Assembly (NCBI GenBank): GCA_963971225.1 | Contig: OZ020267.1 | Span: forward strand, 47,129,993-47,193,992 | DNA from: Melieria omissa | Lineage: Eukaryota > Arthropoda > Insecta > Diptera > Ulidiidae | Length of the DNA stretch: 64,000 nucleotides | Reading direction: 5' to 3' | In this document: in pieces, positions 10,701 through 21,300 of the stretch | Numbering within the stretch: the first letter of the stretch is position 1 | Layout of the letters: every line of letters starts with the position of its first letter | The notes under the pieces: model-generated | Seen by the model: only the letters and a program-made list of their open reading frames with translations | What the model was told of the DNA's origin: nothing | Databases searched by the model: none | Program-made: the position numbers and the translations under genes

Positions 10701-13531
10701 TAACTCTATATGATGTCCTACGTTCATACAATCGAATTGCACAGGGCAAGCTCGAAGCTATGTTGACAAAATTTAATGATTGTTTGTTTGTTGGACACAC
10801 GACACTTGAACTAGGTGGCCGATTGAACTGAATCTTTTACGGAATGTTCGTTTTGACTATAGCTCGGTGGACCACATAGTGCGAATACGACCCGACAGGT
10901 AGGCGTGGCACCTCCCATACAGCATACATTTTTAATACGGAATATCTTCGGAGTTGGAAGTCGGAGAGCATTGCATTTTGGTACAGGGCCACACAAATCC
11001 TGACTAAAATCAGTCTCGGCTTACTGTAGAAGATACAAGTTCTAAAACTTTTTTTTATGTTTGCCATGGCCTTTAGGGCGGTGTAAGTTATTCTTATTTT
11101 ATAATTCCTTACAGTCATAATTACATTTCTTATGCTTTTAGCGTTCCATTAACGATTTTTTTCTATTTAGCACTGGAAGATATACCATATTAACCTCCAC
11201 ATACATACAACATACAGTTCTGGTTTTTTTTTTTAGTAAAAAATATATACAATATATTAGTTTCGTATAAAAAGCAAATGTAAAATCATTTTAAGCAAAT
11301 ACCTCTCTATATTTAATTTCACAAAGAGAGAAGGAGAGCTGGCAGGGTTGACGATTTTCTTTTCAGCACACTCGGATTTTGTTCGTGTGACAAAAAAAAC
11401 CGACGAAATCCGTGACTTCTCTTAATTTTCTAACACTTTATCACTGATTTGAAGCACCATTGATTTGTATGAAAGTAGGACATCTTATAGTTGTACACTG
11501 GTGGCAATTCCCACAAACTCACCTAAATTTGCTTGGATTTTGTTACTTTGATTCAGTTAAAATAGTTTTACTGAAATATTTATTGTAATATATAGTCGAT
11601 AAGAACTAAAAGAAGAAATCGCAATTAAGTAACTGTTCTGTCAATTTATTTATTGTTTTCATAAAAATGGCACAATTTGAGGTGGCAATTCACATAAACT
11701 CAGTACATAAAAAAATATAGAATTGCGTAAAGTAACAATGTTTTCATAGCTCAAGGTACTCTAAATAGTTTTTTTTAACAATATGTCCATTCCCATTATG
11801 GTTTAAAATATTTTAGGCACAAAAAAAGAAAATTCGGAAGAGTTTGTGCCGGTATGCAAAGCCCAACCTATTTAATCGTTTTTTTTTAGTCAAATTTTGA
11901 ATAAAAATGTCGTTCTTTTGCGCAAACACCTCGAGCAAGAACCCAAAGGTGCTCGATGTGAATTAAGTCAAGAATTCGAACTGGCCAATCAAAAACTTGT
12001 CCTTGAAAAAGTTCATTGTTTTTCTAGAACTGTGAATTACAGCATTTTCGTGCTGAAAAGTAAATTCAGGCCCATTAAATTCTTCTAATAATTCTATTAT
12101 CATTACGTTCAAAAGTTTGCAGTAAATGTAAATAGCTTCTCCGCGAATTCCATTCTTTTGGGTTCAAGACCATCAGTCAAAAAGGCGTTTAGTGTAAACA
12201 TCGCGATTCGAATTTTGTAAAATTCGAACATGTCGGGGCTTTTTAGATAGATCGATTCTGCAAACAAACTCCGTCGACATCAGGTTTTCTTTTATTCAAA
12301 ATGCCATTATCACTTGTTTTGCCTTACGTCAGTTTTTGTGTTTCGGTCAAATCTTACTTTTTCCCATAAGATCCGCGTAATTTTAAATAATGACACACTG
12401 GTGTCTCAGACATGCATATTTTATCCGCTGTATCCCGTGTCGAAAACTCTTATTGATTGAATGCATTAAATGTTTCCTTTTCTTCAAGTGGCAATTACTT
12501 TCCTCTTGACATTTTCACAGGTCTAAAGAAAATAACAATTTTACTTTTTCAAAAGTACAAAAATCTACTATATCAGCTTCTAAAGCCATAACTTACCTAA
12601 ATCAATTATATTTTTGTTTCACTGATCAATTTAAATCGGTGAGTTTATGTGAACTGCCACATTTCAATTCTGAGTAAACACTAGTCGCTCTGAATGTTTT
12701 GCACGATCACGCAAACTATAAAAGAGTGCATAACGATACACTGCCGTTTCTTACAACAATCTATGGAAATGTAAACTACAACCATAATTTTTTTTTTAAA
12801 TCAACTCGTCTACTCCTTCAAGACTTTTCATACCTCAGCTCAAAGTGAGTTTATGGAAATTGCCAACCTGTATAAATTTTGATTATTCTAATGCGAGACC
12901 GTCTCCACCATCCTTTTGCGACATGAAAGTATTTATCACTTACCAACATTTTTTAGGATACACATAATGGCAGGAACGCTTAAGGGAGATTTTGAGGAAT
13001 CTTTGAAAACTTATAGAAGCAATCTTAAATATTCCGCTGACTATCTAAGCAACGAAGACCTTATAGGACTTATAGAACCAATCAACAAGTACTCTGTGCC
13101 GTCATATTTTATGAACTGTTATGAAAAAGGTACATAAGTTTACTTTGTACACCTGATTCAGAGGTTTTTACTCACTTACCTCCGTGTTAAATTAATAGTA
13201 TTTTTTGTTTCAACAATACACAGCATCCAGTATAATACGAGACGTAAACAGCAAACATCTGAGACTAATGATGGACATTTTTCACCTTCAACATATTCGT
13301 GGTAATGTAACTTTCGCGTTCAAGGAAATGTCTGATATTATTGGCCATATTCAAATTGCACAAGTGCCTCATCGACATGAGCCAAATCTTTCTGGAGAGT
13401 TAGACTTTTCATACATATTTTCTTTAATTAAGAATGTTGGTTACAATGATTGGATTGGATGTGAATATGAACCGAAAACAACAACCATAGAAGGTCTGAA
13501 ATGGGTTTCAGATTATGGCCTTACACTCTAA
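4524..13531 (+). CDS. Gip: Putative hydroxypyruvate isomerase, four exons
   Basis: The spliced protein of 262 codons matches Drosophila Gip, an Hyi-family TIM-barrel sugar isomerase that interconverts hydroxypyruvate and tartronate semialdehyde. The exons are 4524-4719, 10210-10321, 12957-13129 and 13224-13531. All junctions are GT/AG and keep frame. The start is the ATG at 4524, opening MSVKFAANLNFLFTE as in the family. Family residues visible are Glu143 in IEPINKY, the Asp178/His181 pair in DIFHLQH, His210/His212 in VPHRHEP and Glu241 in GCEYEP. Known bacterial Hyi catalytic glutamates lie at equivalent places. Intron 1 (5.5 kb) holds a Harbinger element and intron 2 (2.6 kb) a Tc1 element. 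The gene looks functional. Confidence 0.95.
4720..5633. other. Gip intron 1, first part: no feature beyond AT-rich low complexity
   Basis: The region 5160-5450 is A-rich. Short motifs of the type ACGACGCAAA-GTGA recur near 5048, 5480 and 5540, which may be debris of a small element, but no termini could be paired. Confidence 0.4.
5634..5849. mobile_element. Small inverted-repeat element (MITE)
   Basis: The left end AATAAGGTAGTGGTGGCA and the right end TAGTGCCATCACCTTATT are near-inverted copies about 216 bp apart. No coding capacity was seen and the superfamily is unknown. Confidence 0.45.
5941..5992. repeat. TTAA/AATT simple repeat
   Basis: A run of TTAATTAATTAA units interrupted by ATA is present in Gip intron 1. 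Confidence 0.9.
6592..6800 (+). pseudogene. PIF/Harbinger transposase N-terminal fragment
   Basis: The fragment reads RLNKAAFNMILTEVKPFL and then PPELKLATALQFLAEGGFQR, the N-terminal helical region of HARBI1-type transposases. The DDE domain is missing and the frame ends soon after, so it is an internally deleted copy. Confidence 0.8.
6910..7106 (-). pseudogene. Harbinger Myb/SANT-like (zeste-type) DNA-binding fragment
   Basis: The minus strand reads MVLDFMEENADTAKGFF, then LTQSLNGQGLPTKSV and a stop before the expected W-K pair. This matches the N-terminal trihelix of the accessory Myb-like protein that partners Harbinger transposase. It is convergent with the transposase fragment. Confidence 0.65.
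7421..8698. other. Gip intron 1, middle part: nothing recognisable
   Basis: This is AT-rich intronic sequence. Open frames here are short, lack family motifs and carry no splice-bounded coding signal. Confidence 0.4.
8699..9038. mobile_element. Inverted-repeat element (MITE), GCGTTTC-rich
   Basis: The left end CAAACTCCATGAAGCGCGTT and the right end reading inversely CAAACTCTATAAAGCGCGTT pair over about 28 bp. Internal copies of GCGTTTC or GGCGTTTC occur near both ends. There is no coding capacity, and no clear target duplication was found. Confidence 0.65.
9039..10209. other. Gip intron 1, end part: no gene called
   Basis: A minus-strand frame at 9779-9976 is hydrophobic but begins with GTG and has no ATG. 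A short near-palindrome lies at about 10033-10121 (GGGGTATTCTCGA against TTCGAGAACACCC). Confidence 0.4.
10210..10321 (+). CDS. Gip: Gip exon 2 (codons 67-102 plus split codons)
   Basis: The acceptor is TATATTTTCAG before 10210 and the donor AAAAA/GTGAGT follows 10321. The exon reads PSNDLKFGTASVPGLEHM and ends in two Cys and two Lys; the split codon AA/G gives Lys103. Confidence 0.93.
10800..11060. mobile_element. Fragment related to the Helitron-like repeat
   Basis: A stretch with TAATACGGAATATCTTCGGA and a following GCATT-TTTGGTA segment resembles the block at about 30337-30390 (GGAATATCTTCGAAATTG then GCATTAAAATTTAGTA). This suggests another degraded member of the same repeat in Gip intron 2. 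Confidence 0.4.
11496..12870 (-). mobile_element. Tc1-like transposon with IR/DR ends, decayed
   Basis: The ends CACTGGTGGCAATTCCCACA (11496) and the inverse of CAGGTTGGCAATTTCCATAA (to 12870) are flanked by TA on both sides. Second copies of the motif lie internally at about 11682 and 12640 (AATTCACATAAACTCA and its inverse), the IR/DR arrangement of some Tc1 elements. The minus strand holds a transposase start near 12512 (MSRGK, then an HTH-like region with TRDTADKICMSE). It ends with a DDE-region remnant near 12040-11890 (FQHENAVIHSSRKT, EHLWVLARGVCAKERHFYS). Several stops make it inactive. It lies in Gip intron 2. Confidence 0.85.
12957..13129 (+). CDS. Gip: Gip exon 3 (codons 104-160)
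   Basis: The acceptor is TTTTTTAG/G and the donor is AAAAG/GTACAT. It carries the catalytic-type Glu143 in GLIEPINKYSVPSYFMN. Confidence 0.93.
13224..13531 (+). CDS. Gip: Gip exon 4 (codons 162-262 and stop)
   Basis: The acceptor is ACACAG/CA after a 94-bp intron. The exon carries the metal-site region DIFHLQH, then IAQVPHRHEP and IGCEYEPKTTT, and ends with a TAA stop. Confidence 0.93.
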
Positions 13532-13595
13532 ATTGATTTATACGCACGTAGTATGTGTTATTTGTGGGCAGAACTTGCATACTGACACATACTTA

Positions 13596-13750
13596 GGTGC
13601 GTAACTAAGTTCTCGCTGTTACGATGCGTCAAACCGGTTTGTTTACCAAATGTTTAAGCTTGGTCCATGACGCTTTGGATATGTTAAAATCGATCAGCTG
13701 TTACTTCTAAGGCCATCTATTGACAAACAGCGAGAATTTAGTTACGCACC
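13596..13750. mobile_element. 155-bp MITE in the Gip 3' UTR region
   Basis: The ends GGTGCGTAACTAAGTTCTCG and the inverse ending CGAGAATTTAGTTACGCACC are flanked by TA on both sides. It begins 65 bp after the Gip stop and before the likely poly(A) signal, so it should be transcribed as part of the Gip mRNA. Confidence 0.8.
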
Positions 13751-13889
13751 TAATACAATAACACAAAAAATACATCGAGCCCAAAAGCTAGATTTCAAAT
13801 GAGTGACTTCAGAGTGCTTGGATTATCCTATTCGCATTTATCTTCTTGCCGCAGCTACAAAGCCTTTTAAAACCTTTCTTAAAATTTTA

Positions 13890-13895
13890 AATAAA
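13890..13895 (+). terminator. Candidate Gip poly(A) signal AATAAA
   Basis: This is a canonical AATAAA 359 bp after the Gip stop codon. It is the first clear one after the MITE; use is inferred. Confidence 0.5.
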
Positions 13896-14149
13896 CATTC
13901 CATCAAAAATTTAATTGGATGATTTTGTTTTGTTGCGATTTCGTGCGGTCTAAAAGAGACAAAAGCTGTTAAAACTTCTCAAAACTTTTTCATTTTTTGC
14001 CGCTTTGAACAACAAAGTCATGTTTAATATAACATTTGCCTCGTCGTTTTCTTAAAATAACTAATTTCGTAGATTTCAAATTGTATGGCGAAACGCGGAT
14101 TTGACTTCGTATTGAACAATTTTCACCTCATCACGCCTTTTGGCTCAAT

Positions 14150-14185
14150 GTAAAACTATATACTATACTATATACTATATACTAC
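14150..14185. repeat. TATAC/TACTA simple repeat
   Basis: A run of TACTATA units is present in the intergenic region. Confidence 0.8.
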
Positions 14186-14994
14186 TTCTTAAAAATAGTA
14201 CATACATATACTTGCTTAAAGCTGTACTGTTTTACTTAATTTGTAATATAAATATGTCTTTTAAACAATATATACAATGTTTTCATACGAAAAAATATCA
14301 GATTAATAACTAAAATTTTATGACAACTGTAAGTTTTTATTTGTTGTTGTAATGAACAATATTCTCTTAGTTTAAAAATAAGAAATATTCTATTTGAAGA
14401 ACAATCAAAATAAAGGCACTTAAAAACCTATCATAAGTGGACTTTCAATATCAGTGATTTATTCATTTATTATTATTAGCGGGGATAAAAAATGTGCTTG
14501 TATGAGTCAACACCGGGGCAAAAACCAGCGAAGTTAATGTTAAGAAAATAAAAACCAAAAAGAAAGCGTTTAATGTGAAAGAAAAAATTAATTTAGGGAA
14601 AATAAAATATGTAATTCGGTTCGTGTGGACCAAAAAAAGGAGGCGTTCTATTGAAACAATATTTACAAAACCTTACATTAAATTCTCGTTGTTTAAGGGG
14701 GGGGGTACACTTTCGAAAAATCGAATTTTTTTGTCGTATTTTATTGTTAAACATTTCAAGAATATATTCTCAAAATTCTTTAAGTCGATCAGAGCAAAAC
14801 TCTTGAAGTTATGGTCTATAGGACTAACTATATATACCTGTGCAGGTATACAGCTTATTCTCTTCTATTGTTCTGGTCTCAAAACTACTTTTTCAAAGTC
14901 CGTGTTCACTGTCATTTAAAAACTATTAAACCGATTCATTTGAAACTTGGTACACATTTTCTACATATAAAATACCTCCCCCATACATTTCGTG

Positions 14995-15330
14995 GAAAAT
15001 AGCAGAACATCATTCTCGCCTTATACCATTCTACAAGAAATAGAATGTTTCGACAATATTTTGGCCCGATTTAGTCAATGCACACTACGCCCGTTCCACA
15101 TTGACTTTGTTAGAAAAAACAATGTCAATAATGTTGCAAAAGAGGAGAATCCGCTAAACGCTCCAGAATTCCACTCTTTAGAGATATATTGGGCTTTTTT
15201 CGAGCGAAATTTAAAGAAGGAGGGTCGAGTTGTCGCTGACGTCAAGGACTTAAAAAAAACTGGCTAAACGCCAGCGCTGCCGTTACAAAAGAGAGTCTGC
15301 AGAATTTAATTAAGGGGATAAAACAAAAAA
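14995..15330 (+). pseudogene. Tc1/mariner-type (DDE_3) transposase C-terminal fragment
   Basis: The plus strand reads NPLNAPEFHSLEIYWAFFER and then NLKKEGRVVADVKDLKKT. This resembles the family's C-terminal NPPNxPxxRPIExYWA block that carries the third acidic residue. Upstream motifs are lost and stops follow, so it is a dead fragment. The exact family is uncertain. Confidence 0.65.
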
Positions 15331-15549
15331 ATCGCCGTAAATTAAGAGAATACATTTTTAAAATAAATTTTAATAAAAAACAAATAAAAATACCATAAGC
15401 TTCCATACAAAAAAAAATTGTAACAAAAATTAATAAAAATCGTTATGTTGTGAGCAAAAGAATGTGTGCAGTTTCTTTTCGGTACAGTCCTTAAGTCCAT
15501 ATGAATATGTTTATATACATACTTACGCCAAATACGGCAAAAAATAAAA

Positions 15550-15636
15550 AACATACCAAAATATGCAACAAATATGCAAGATATGCAAAATATGCAAACA
15601 GTATGCGAATAATGCAAAAAATATGCAAACATGCAG
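15550..15636. repeat. ATGCAAAA-type degenerate tandem repeat
   Basis: Units such as ATATGCAA, ATATGCAAG and ATATGCAAAA recur about eight times. It explains the Cys/Lys-rich open frame there. Confidence 0.8.
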
Positions 15637-15734
15637 TGCATATGTTAGCTCATTCTCAATATTTTTCAATAAAAATAGTTTCTGTCTTGGTCCCGTTCAA
15701 ATCCGAAGCTCCATAAAAATATGCTCTTGCATAC

Positions 15735-15830
15735 AATTCCGATCCCTATTGATAACACAATGCAACAAATTCAAAAACAATTTCGAGGGACAAGGTCAAA
15801 CATGTTTCATTCAATAGAGGACATCAGTAG
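15735..15830. repeat. Dispersed repeat also present at 33720-33805
   Basis: Both sites share AACACAATGCAAC / GATCACACAATGCAACAC, a short A-rich run, and GGGACAAG-TCAAACAT followed by CATTC-ATAGAGGA. At 33.7 kb it adjoins a gypsy integrase remnant on the minus strand, so it is probably LTR-element debris. Confidence 0.6.
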
Positions 15831-15861
15831 ATGAAAAAGTACCAAGGGTTTCTCCACGGAT

Positions 15862-16603
15862 CACAGTGATTTGACTCCATACAACCGCGGGACAAAATTA
15901 GAAGGAGTGGTCCGTTCTTCATATAATTTGGCATACTAGTTAATCATGGTCTGCTGAATTGAAATCTCTAATTTTTTTTCTCTAATTTTTCATGGTGATT
16001 GCATACTTTTAGGCATGAAAAAAGAAATTTTGTCGAAAAATAGGTGTTTAGACCACTTTTCAAATTCAATTATTTTCCACTTTTCAATAATTTTCTGAGA
16101 TCGGAAGATATCGGAGGATATAATTACATTATCCGAAAAAGAAAGAATGCTTCTTAAAATAAAAAATCCAGGAACATACTTTCACATACTTTTCAGATAT
16201 TTCTCTCTAAGTTTTGCCATTTTCAGATTTTTAATTTGGAAAAATATTTTGATTTATAAGTGATGTAAAAGCCTCAGCTTTGCAAAATTTTTGAGATAAC
16301 ATTAAAAGCGAAAATGGCCACATCATTTCTGAATCTATATCAAAAGTTTCAGCAACTTCTTGGTAACCATGTATTTTTACAATTTTTTTTCCTCAATAGA
16401 CTAAAAAACAGAAAAGATGTGTTTAAATTTTTTTGTGAAAAAAGTTTCAACTTTGAGCCGCTTTTGCACACACACTAATTAATTGTTTGAACAGATTTTT
16501 CGGGGTTTTCTTAGTTGGAGTTCTACCTTTCAAATGACATGAAAATCATTAAATTCTGAGACTATAATTTTTTTGAATTTTGTCTATGGAACGAATCACT
16601 GTG
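15862..16603. mobile_element. Non-coding inverted-repeat element (742 bp)
   Basis: The ends CACAGTGATTTGACTCCATA and the inverse of CACAGTGATTCGTTCCATAG are flanked by CGGAT on both sides. The interior is AT-rich with no transposase. The 5-bp flank match could be a target duplication; the superfamily is unclear. Confidence 0.6.
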
Positions 16604-17164
16604 CGGATGTACGAGTTTTTTTTTTTAATGCAGTTTAAAGATGGCGTCTTAGTGCCTTTACTGAAACTTTTAAAACATCCTATCTTTTGACTCAAATGTC
16701 AGAAAGACATAATTTTAACGTCAATGAAAAAGCTAATGGTATGAAGTTTAAGAAAAAAATTTAAAACCGTTGAAACCAACAATAATGCAAAGTTTTTAAA
16801 AATTTCCTTCACATTTTGGCAAATTTTTTACATACGAGAGAACGAGATAGCTGATGTAGCCATGGTGCGGCATGTTTACGGCGTTGCCATAGAAATATAT
16901 TTTCTCCTTTTAAAAATCCCTAAACGAAAACTTCATAATCGCATCCTCTCAGCAGGCTGCAGTATCTTAACAAATCAAATAGATTTACAATCTAATTCCG
17001 TAAGTATCAAAATATATGGGTTATGTTGGTCTTGAGGTTGTACAAAAAAAATTGCAAAAAAAAATTTCAATATTTACAAAAATCCGAAGTAGCAACTCTG
17101 ACTCGTCAATGTACAAAAAGCGTATGAAGAATATTATGAAAACTTACTTAATTAATAATTTTAA

Positions 17165-17280
17165 TAATAATTGATTGGCACGACAGCCCGCTTACGCGAG
17201 ACTAAGGCCTAGCTTCCCGCAACCACCCGTGTTGTGCGTGTGAATTTTGTACGCGGGTGGAAGGGACCTACAGTTTTATG
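17165..17280 (+). mobile_element. SINE-like dispersed repeat, truncated copy
   Basis: The sequence GGCACGACAGCCCGCTTACG, then ACTAAGGCCTAGCTTCCCGC and GGAAGGGACCTACAGTTTTATG, matches the inverse of longer copies at 47462-47635 and 55565-55706. There is no coding capacity. Confidence 0.7.
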
Positions 17281-18165
17281 AAAACTTACTTACAACTTGA
17301 AAATTGAAGGCGCTGCTCAAAACTGAAGATAAGTAAAAAAAGAATACTTGTTTTTTAAATAATGCATATCGTAAATTTTGTTAATATTTTGTTCAACAGA
17401 TGGTGGACAGGAGCGAGGTCTTGCCGCAGAGTAAGCTAATGCGTAAGTGTAAGGTAGCAGTTCAAAAATAACATAATAATATTAAAATAATAATATTGTT
17501 AAAAAAAAGTATTTCATTCGATCAATCTTTTTGAATAAATAAAATAAAACATAAAACATACAAACATTGTTTATCCCACATTTATTTTATTAATTATTGC
17601 TGAAAAACAGTTCGTTTAGGATTGATTGTAAAAGCATCAGACCTGACTGATCAGTTCTGACCGAATTCAAGTCATTCAGGTTGAAAACTTTTGTGTTAGA
17701 ATGTCATACAAAATCACACGTACACAACAGATCCCATCAGATTTTTCACTGGGCTCTTCAGAAACTGATTAAAAATCTGACTGATTTCCCATCACAAATT
17801 CCGATCAGATGACTAGTCATATGACTGGAAGTGTTCTTGCAGGGAGTTTTTTATGAATTTTTTCTTGTTTCCGAATTTTTTCTTGTACAGGCCTTAAGTA
17901 AAATGCACGTAAAATTTTAAAACTCAAAGCTCGCAGGTGTCACAGTGTTAATTCTTCAACTTAACCATTATGAGCTGCATACATTTCTTATGATCTTTGA
18001 GTATTAATATTTGCAATGGCGAAATACAGTTCGACACGGAAGTTTATTCCGTAAACAGAATATTAGAGCCGTCTTAGATTTAGTGTTATCACCACTTGGC
18101 TGCTAAACGCGTTTCCTATAATGGTTTTTTGAGTTGTAATAAAACGTATAGTAAACTAGTTTAAT

Positions 18166-18171
18166 TTTATT
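18166..18171 (-). terminator. Candidate poly(A) signal of Gr21a-like gene A
   Basis: AATAAA on the minus strand lies 48 bp downstream of the gene A stop codon. Confidence 0.55.
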
Positions 18172-18218
18172 GCTTTCTGATCCTTGGCAGTACAAATGTA
18201 ATGAACATAATTGCAATT

Positions 18219-18320
18219 TTAGTTCGGCGTCGAAAAAGATGACTTTAAAGCTTTCTCAGCGAGGATGCTCAATTTAAATTGCAGAAGTACGATCAAGTAT
18301 ATGGCTATTGTCGAAATCGT
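18219..18320 (-). CDS. Gr21a-like: Gr gene A exon 7 (codons 422-454 and stop)
   Basis: This last exon was too short for simple ORF listing. The acceptor TTTTTTCAG is followed by TISTIAIYLIVLLQFKLSIL, the Gr-family C-terminal signature (Tyr then Gln-Phe), a 16-residue tail and TAA. It lies 5.4 kb from exon 6. Confidence 0.93.
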   Translation of the reverse strand, partial: TISTIAIYLIVLLQFKLSILAEKALKSSFSTPN

Positions 18321-21300
18321 CTGAAAAAACACAACAAATCATTAACATTGATTAATCGGTGAATTCAAAATATTTAAGTTTAATGATATAAATAAAAAGA
18401 TCCACTTTGAGGCACATTACCATTCTATTTTTCAATCCTGGTATTTTCGGTATTGAAAAATTGTATCCCGGCATTTAGGCCCGGAATTCAATCAAATTAT
18501 AAATCTCTACTGAAATGTATACTAACCGCAGACCTACGTTGGGGTCGTTTTCGACCAAATTTGTTTTTATACTTCTTTATTTTTAGCTGTTTTTCATGAC
18601 TTTCTTATTCGGACTATTATCTATCGAAATCAACCCGTTTTATATTTTAAAAACTAAGTTGGCTTTACATTTTTGTAATTTGCGTGATTTTTGTCAATCT
18701 GGGTCGTTTGCGACCCGTTATATGCCGAAGCGTTTTGTATTAGAATTTCATCGTGATTTCATTTCACGCAAGTAGAAATGTAAATTATTATTTATTTTAT
18801 TTCAATAAAAAAGTTTATTGTGATAAAATGTCAAAATAAAACTGAGCTTGTCTGCTACGATTCCTAAAAATTATCTGCAAAAATAAGCGAAACCGCAATG
18901 TCTTGAAAGTGATTAAAAATTACAATTAAATATTTCCATTGTATTATATTTTAAGTTTTTGAATAAACCGTACGAAAACGTTTTGTTTTTTAAATAAACC
19001 TTAATTTTTGTGAAACCCGCCCTAATGTAAGATTAGTCGTTTTTTTAACGTAGGTCTACGGTTAAATGCGTTTTGAAACAGAATTTTCGTCGGCTAATCT
19101 GCTCTTATGAGCTCTGAACTGAAATTTAACGAAGCAAACCCCTTTAAACCAATATAACATTGTGTTTAATTGTGTAAAACTATAAACTCACTGTTCGGAA
19201 ACGGCATACAAATTTAGGCCCCATCTGTGTACACATTCAACACGCACTACACTGACGGTTGCGGAATTCTAGGTTGTAATTTTTTGTCTGTGCATGGTTC
19301 TAGGTTTCTTGAATGTTGCTTGTGCAGAATTTTATTACCTATATTATACACTTTGTTCATATAATATTTCGCCACTTCCAACTCGGGCGAATTGCGAAAT
19401 AGTAAAATCCCTGTATATCCCAGTCGAGTACCTAACAGTTTTGCCCAAAACTGGTAGTTTTCACGCGAAAATTGTTCAGAAAAAAACCTTTTTGAGCTGG
19501 TTAGAATACTACTCGTATTTTCATTTCAGGGATGTATATCACGAACATTGAGAATAAAAAAAAATGCATGTAAATCATGGGTACATAGCAAGGCATTTTT
19601 TAAGTAATACGAACGTGGCTACGTAACAAGTATTCATAATCTGGCCACAACCAATTTTTGGAAATGCATGAACAACACCCAACTGAAATAATGGCAGACA
19701 TTTTCTGAACATACATACATATAGGGTAGCGTGGTCCGAAACCGACCCCCTAATTGGCAAATGCAATAAAAGTGCTTTCAATTGATATTTTTTCACAAAC
19801 GAAATTTTTTTTTTTTTTAGAATAAACATTATTCTAGGTTGTAAGTACCTTGACAAGGTTTTTGGAAACTTTTTTCTTTAAATAACGGGGTCATATTCAA
19901 AGTTTGCATATTTGTTGTTTTCAAAACTCGTGGTCCGAAACCGACCCCCCATGGATTCACTTACAACAATAAAATTGATCAAAATTTGATAGCACCTATT
20001 CAAGCTCAGGTCATAACGAATATAAAAAACTTACCTTTTGATTTTTCAAAAAACAATAAAGCACTTGTAACTGAAGTTCCGTGTAGGCTCAAAAATAAAT
20101 TTTATTCCTGTGAAAACACAACACGTCACATAACCACGAAATAAAATGTGTAATAGGATGGCTCTCCGCCTACAACTTGTAAGTGTTGTAAGAGCTTTTA
20201 AATGCCCCCACCGACAGTTTGGGGGCAGCATAATGACTGAGAAACATGTGGAGGTCGGTGTGGGACCACCGGTCGGTTTCGGACCACGCTACCCTATGAT
20301 TTCCCCAAAATGTCAAAAAATATATAACTTGCTAATTCGAATGAAGTTTTTTGGTGCAAATCGAAGAAATTTATCAACGAATTTATCATCAAATCTACTG
20401 TCATTGAGGAATTTATATGGAAAAAAACATACGCACGATTTACGTTTGATATGTATATAAATTCTACACGTGTTAAATGATTTTTGTCAGCATACAGTTA
20501 AGAGTTTGTGGGCAAGTATATAACAAAGAGAATATGAAAATTAACTAAATGTCATATAAAATCACAAACCGCCATCTTTACGAAAAAACTTCCGAACGAA
20601 ATCCCTTTCGGAGTACAAGGTAAAATCCGGTTCTCGATAACGCCTCTTTTTCTTGCGAAGGAACTCTGATACAGCTGGCCTAGGGTCATCTACAGCTGTA
20701 CATACTCCATTCAGTGCCACAAACATTCTCGAGTTTATGGTCTCATCTGAAGTTGACAGTCGGTGGTTTGATTTAATTAGATTATAATGAGAAATCACAT
20801 TCTCAACGGTCATGGAGTGAGGTGAAGTGTTATACTTGTAACGAGCATAACAGTTTTTGCAAGATCCCACATGTCACTGATATCAGTCGAAGCAGTTTAT
20901 GAGTTTATGATTTTTGAACCTTCGTCTGGAGTGTCGAGATCTCTGATTTCTTGGATTGCTGGCCAACAATCGCATATATTCGACGAAAACTCGGAAACTT
21001 TTTCTTCGCCAAAAATGGTTTCGACAAAGAATCGACCTTCTTGAATCATTTCAATTGTGGTTTTCGCCATCAAAAATTTATAAAATCTTTTGATCAGCTC
21101 ATTTTCTTCAATTTTGAGCCGGAGGTCCACAAAATTGTTGAACGCTGATATTATTTTGACTAGGAGTGCCGGCCATGATCGCGTGCCTGTTGTGGCGAGA
21201 GAATGCGATACTTTGCGTCTTTTTCTGTCGTTTTCTTCATTGTTAGTGTTGTCTTGTAAATTTTTTGGTGTAAAGGAACCTTCTCTTCATGTCCACCTGG

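Noticed and set aside
15501..15817. Open frames of 71 to 84 codons
   Set aside because: They are low-complexity translations of ATGCAAA-type repeats.
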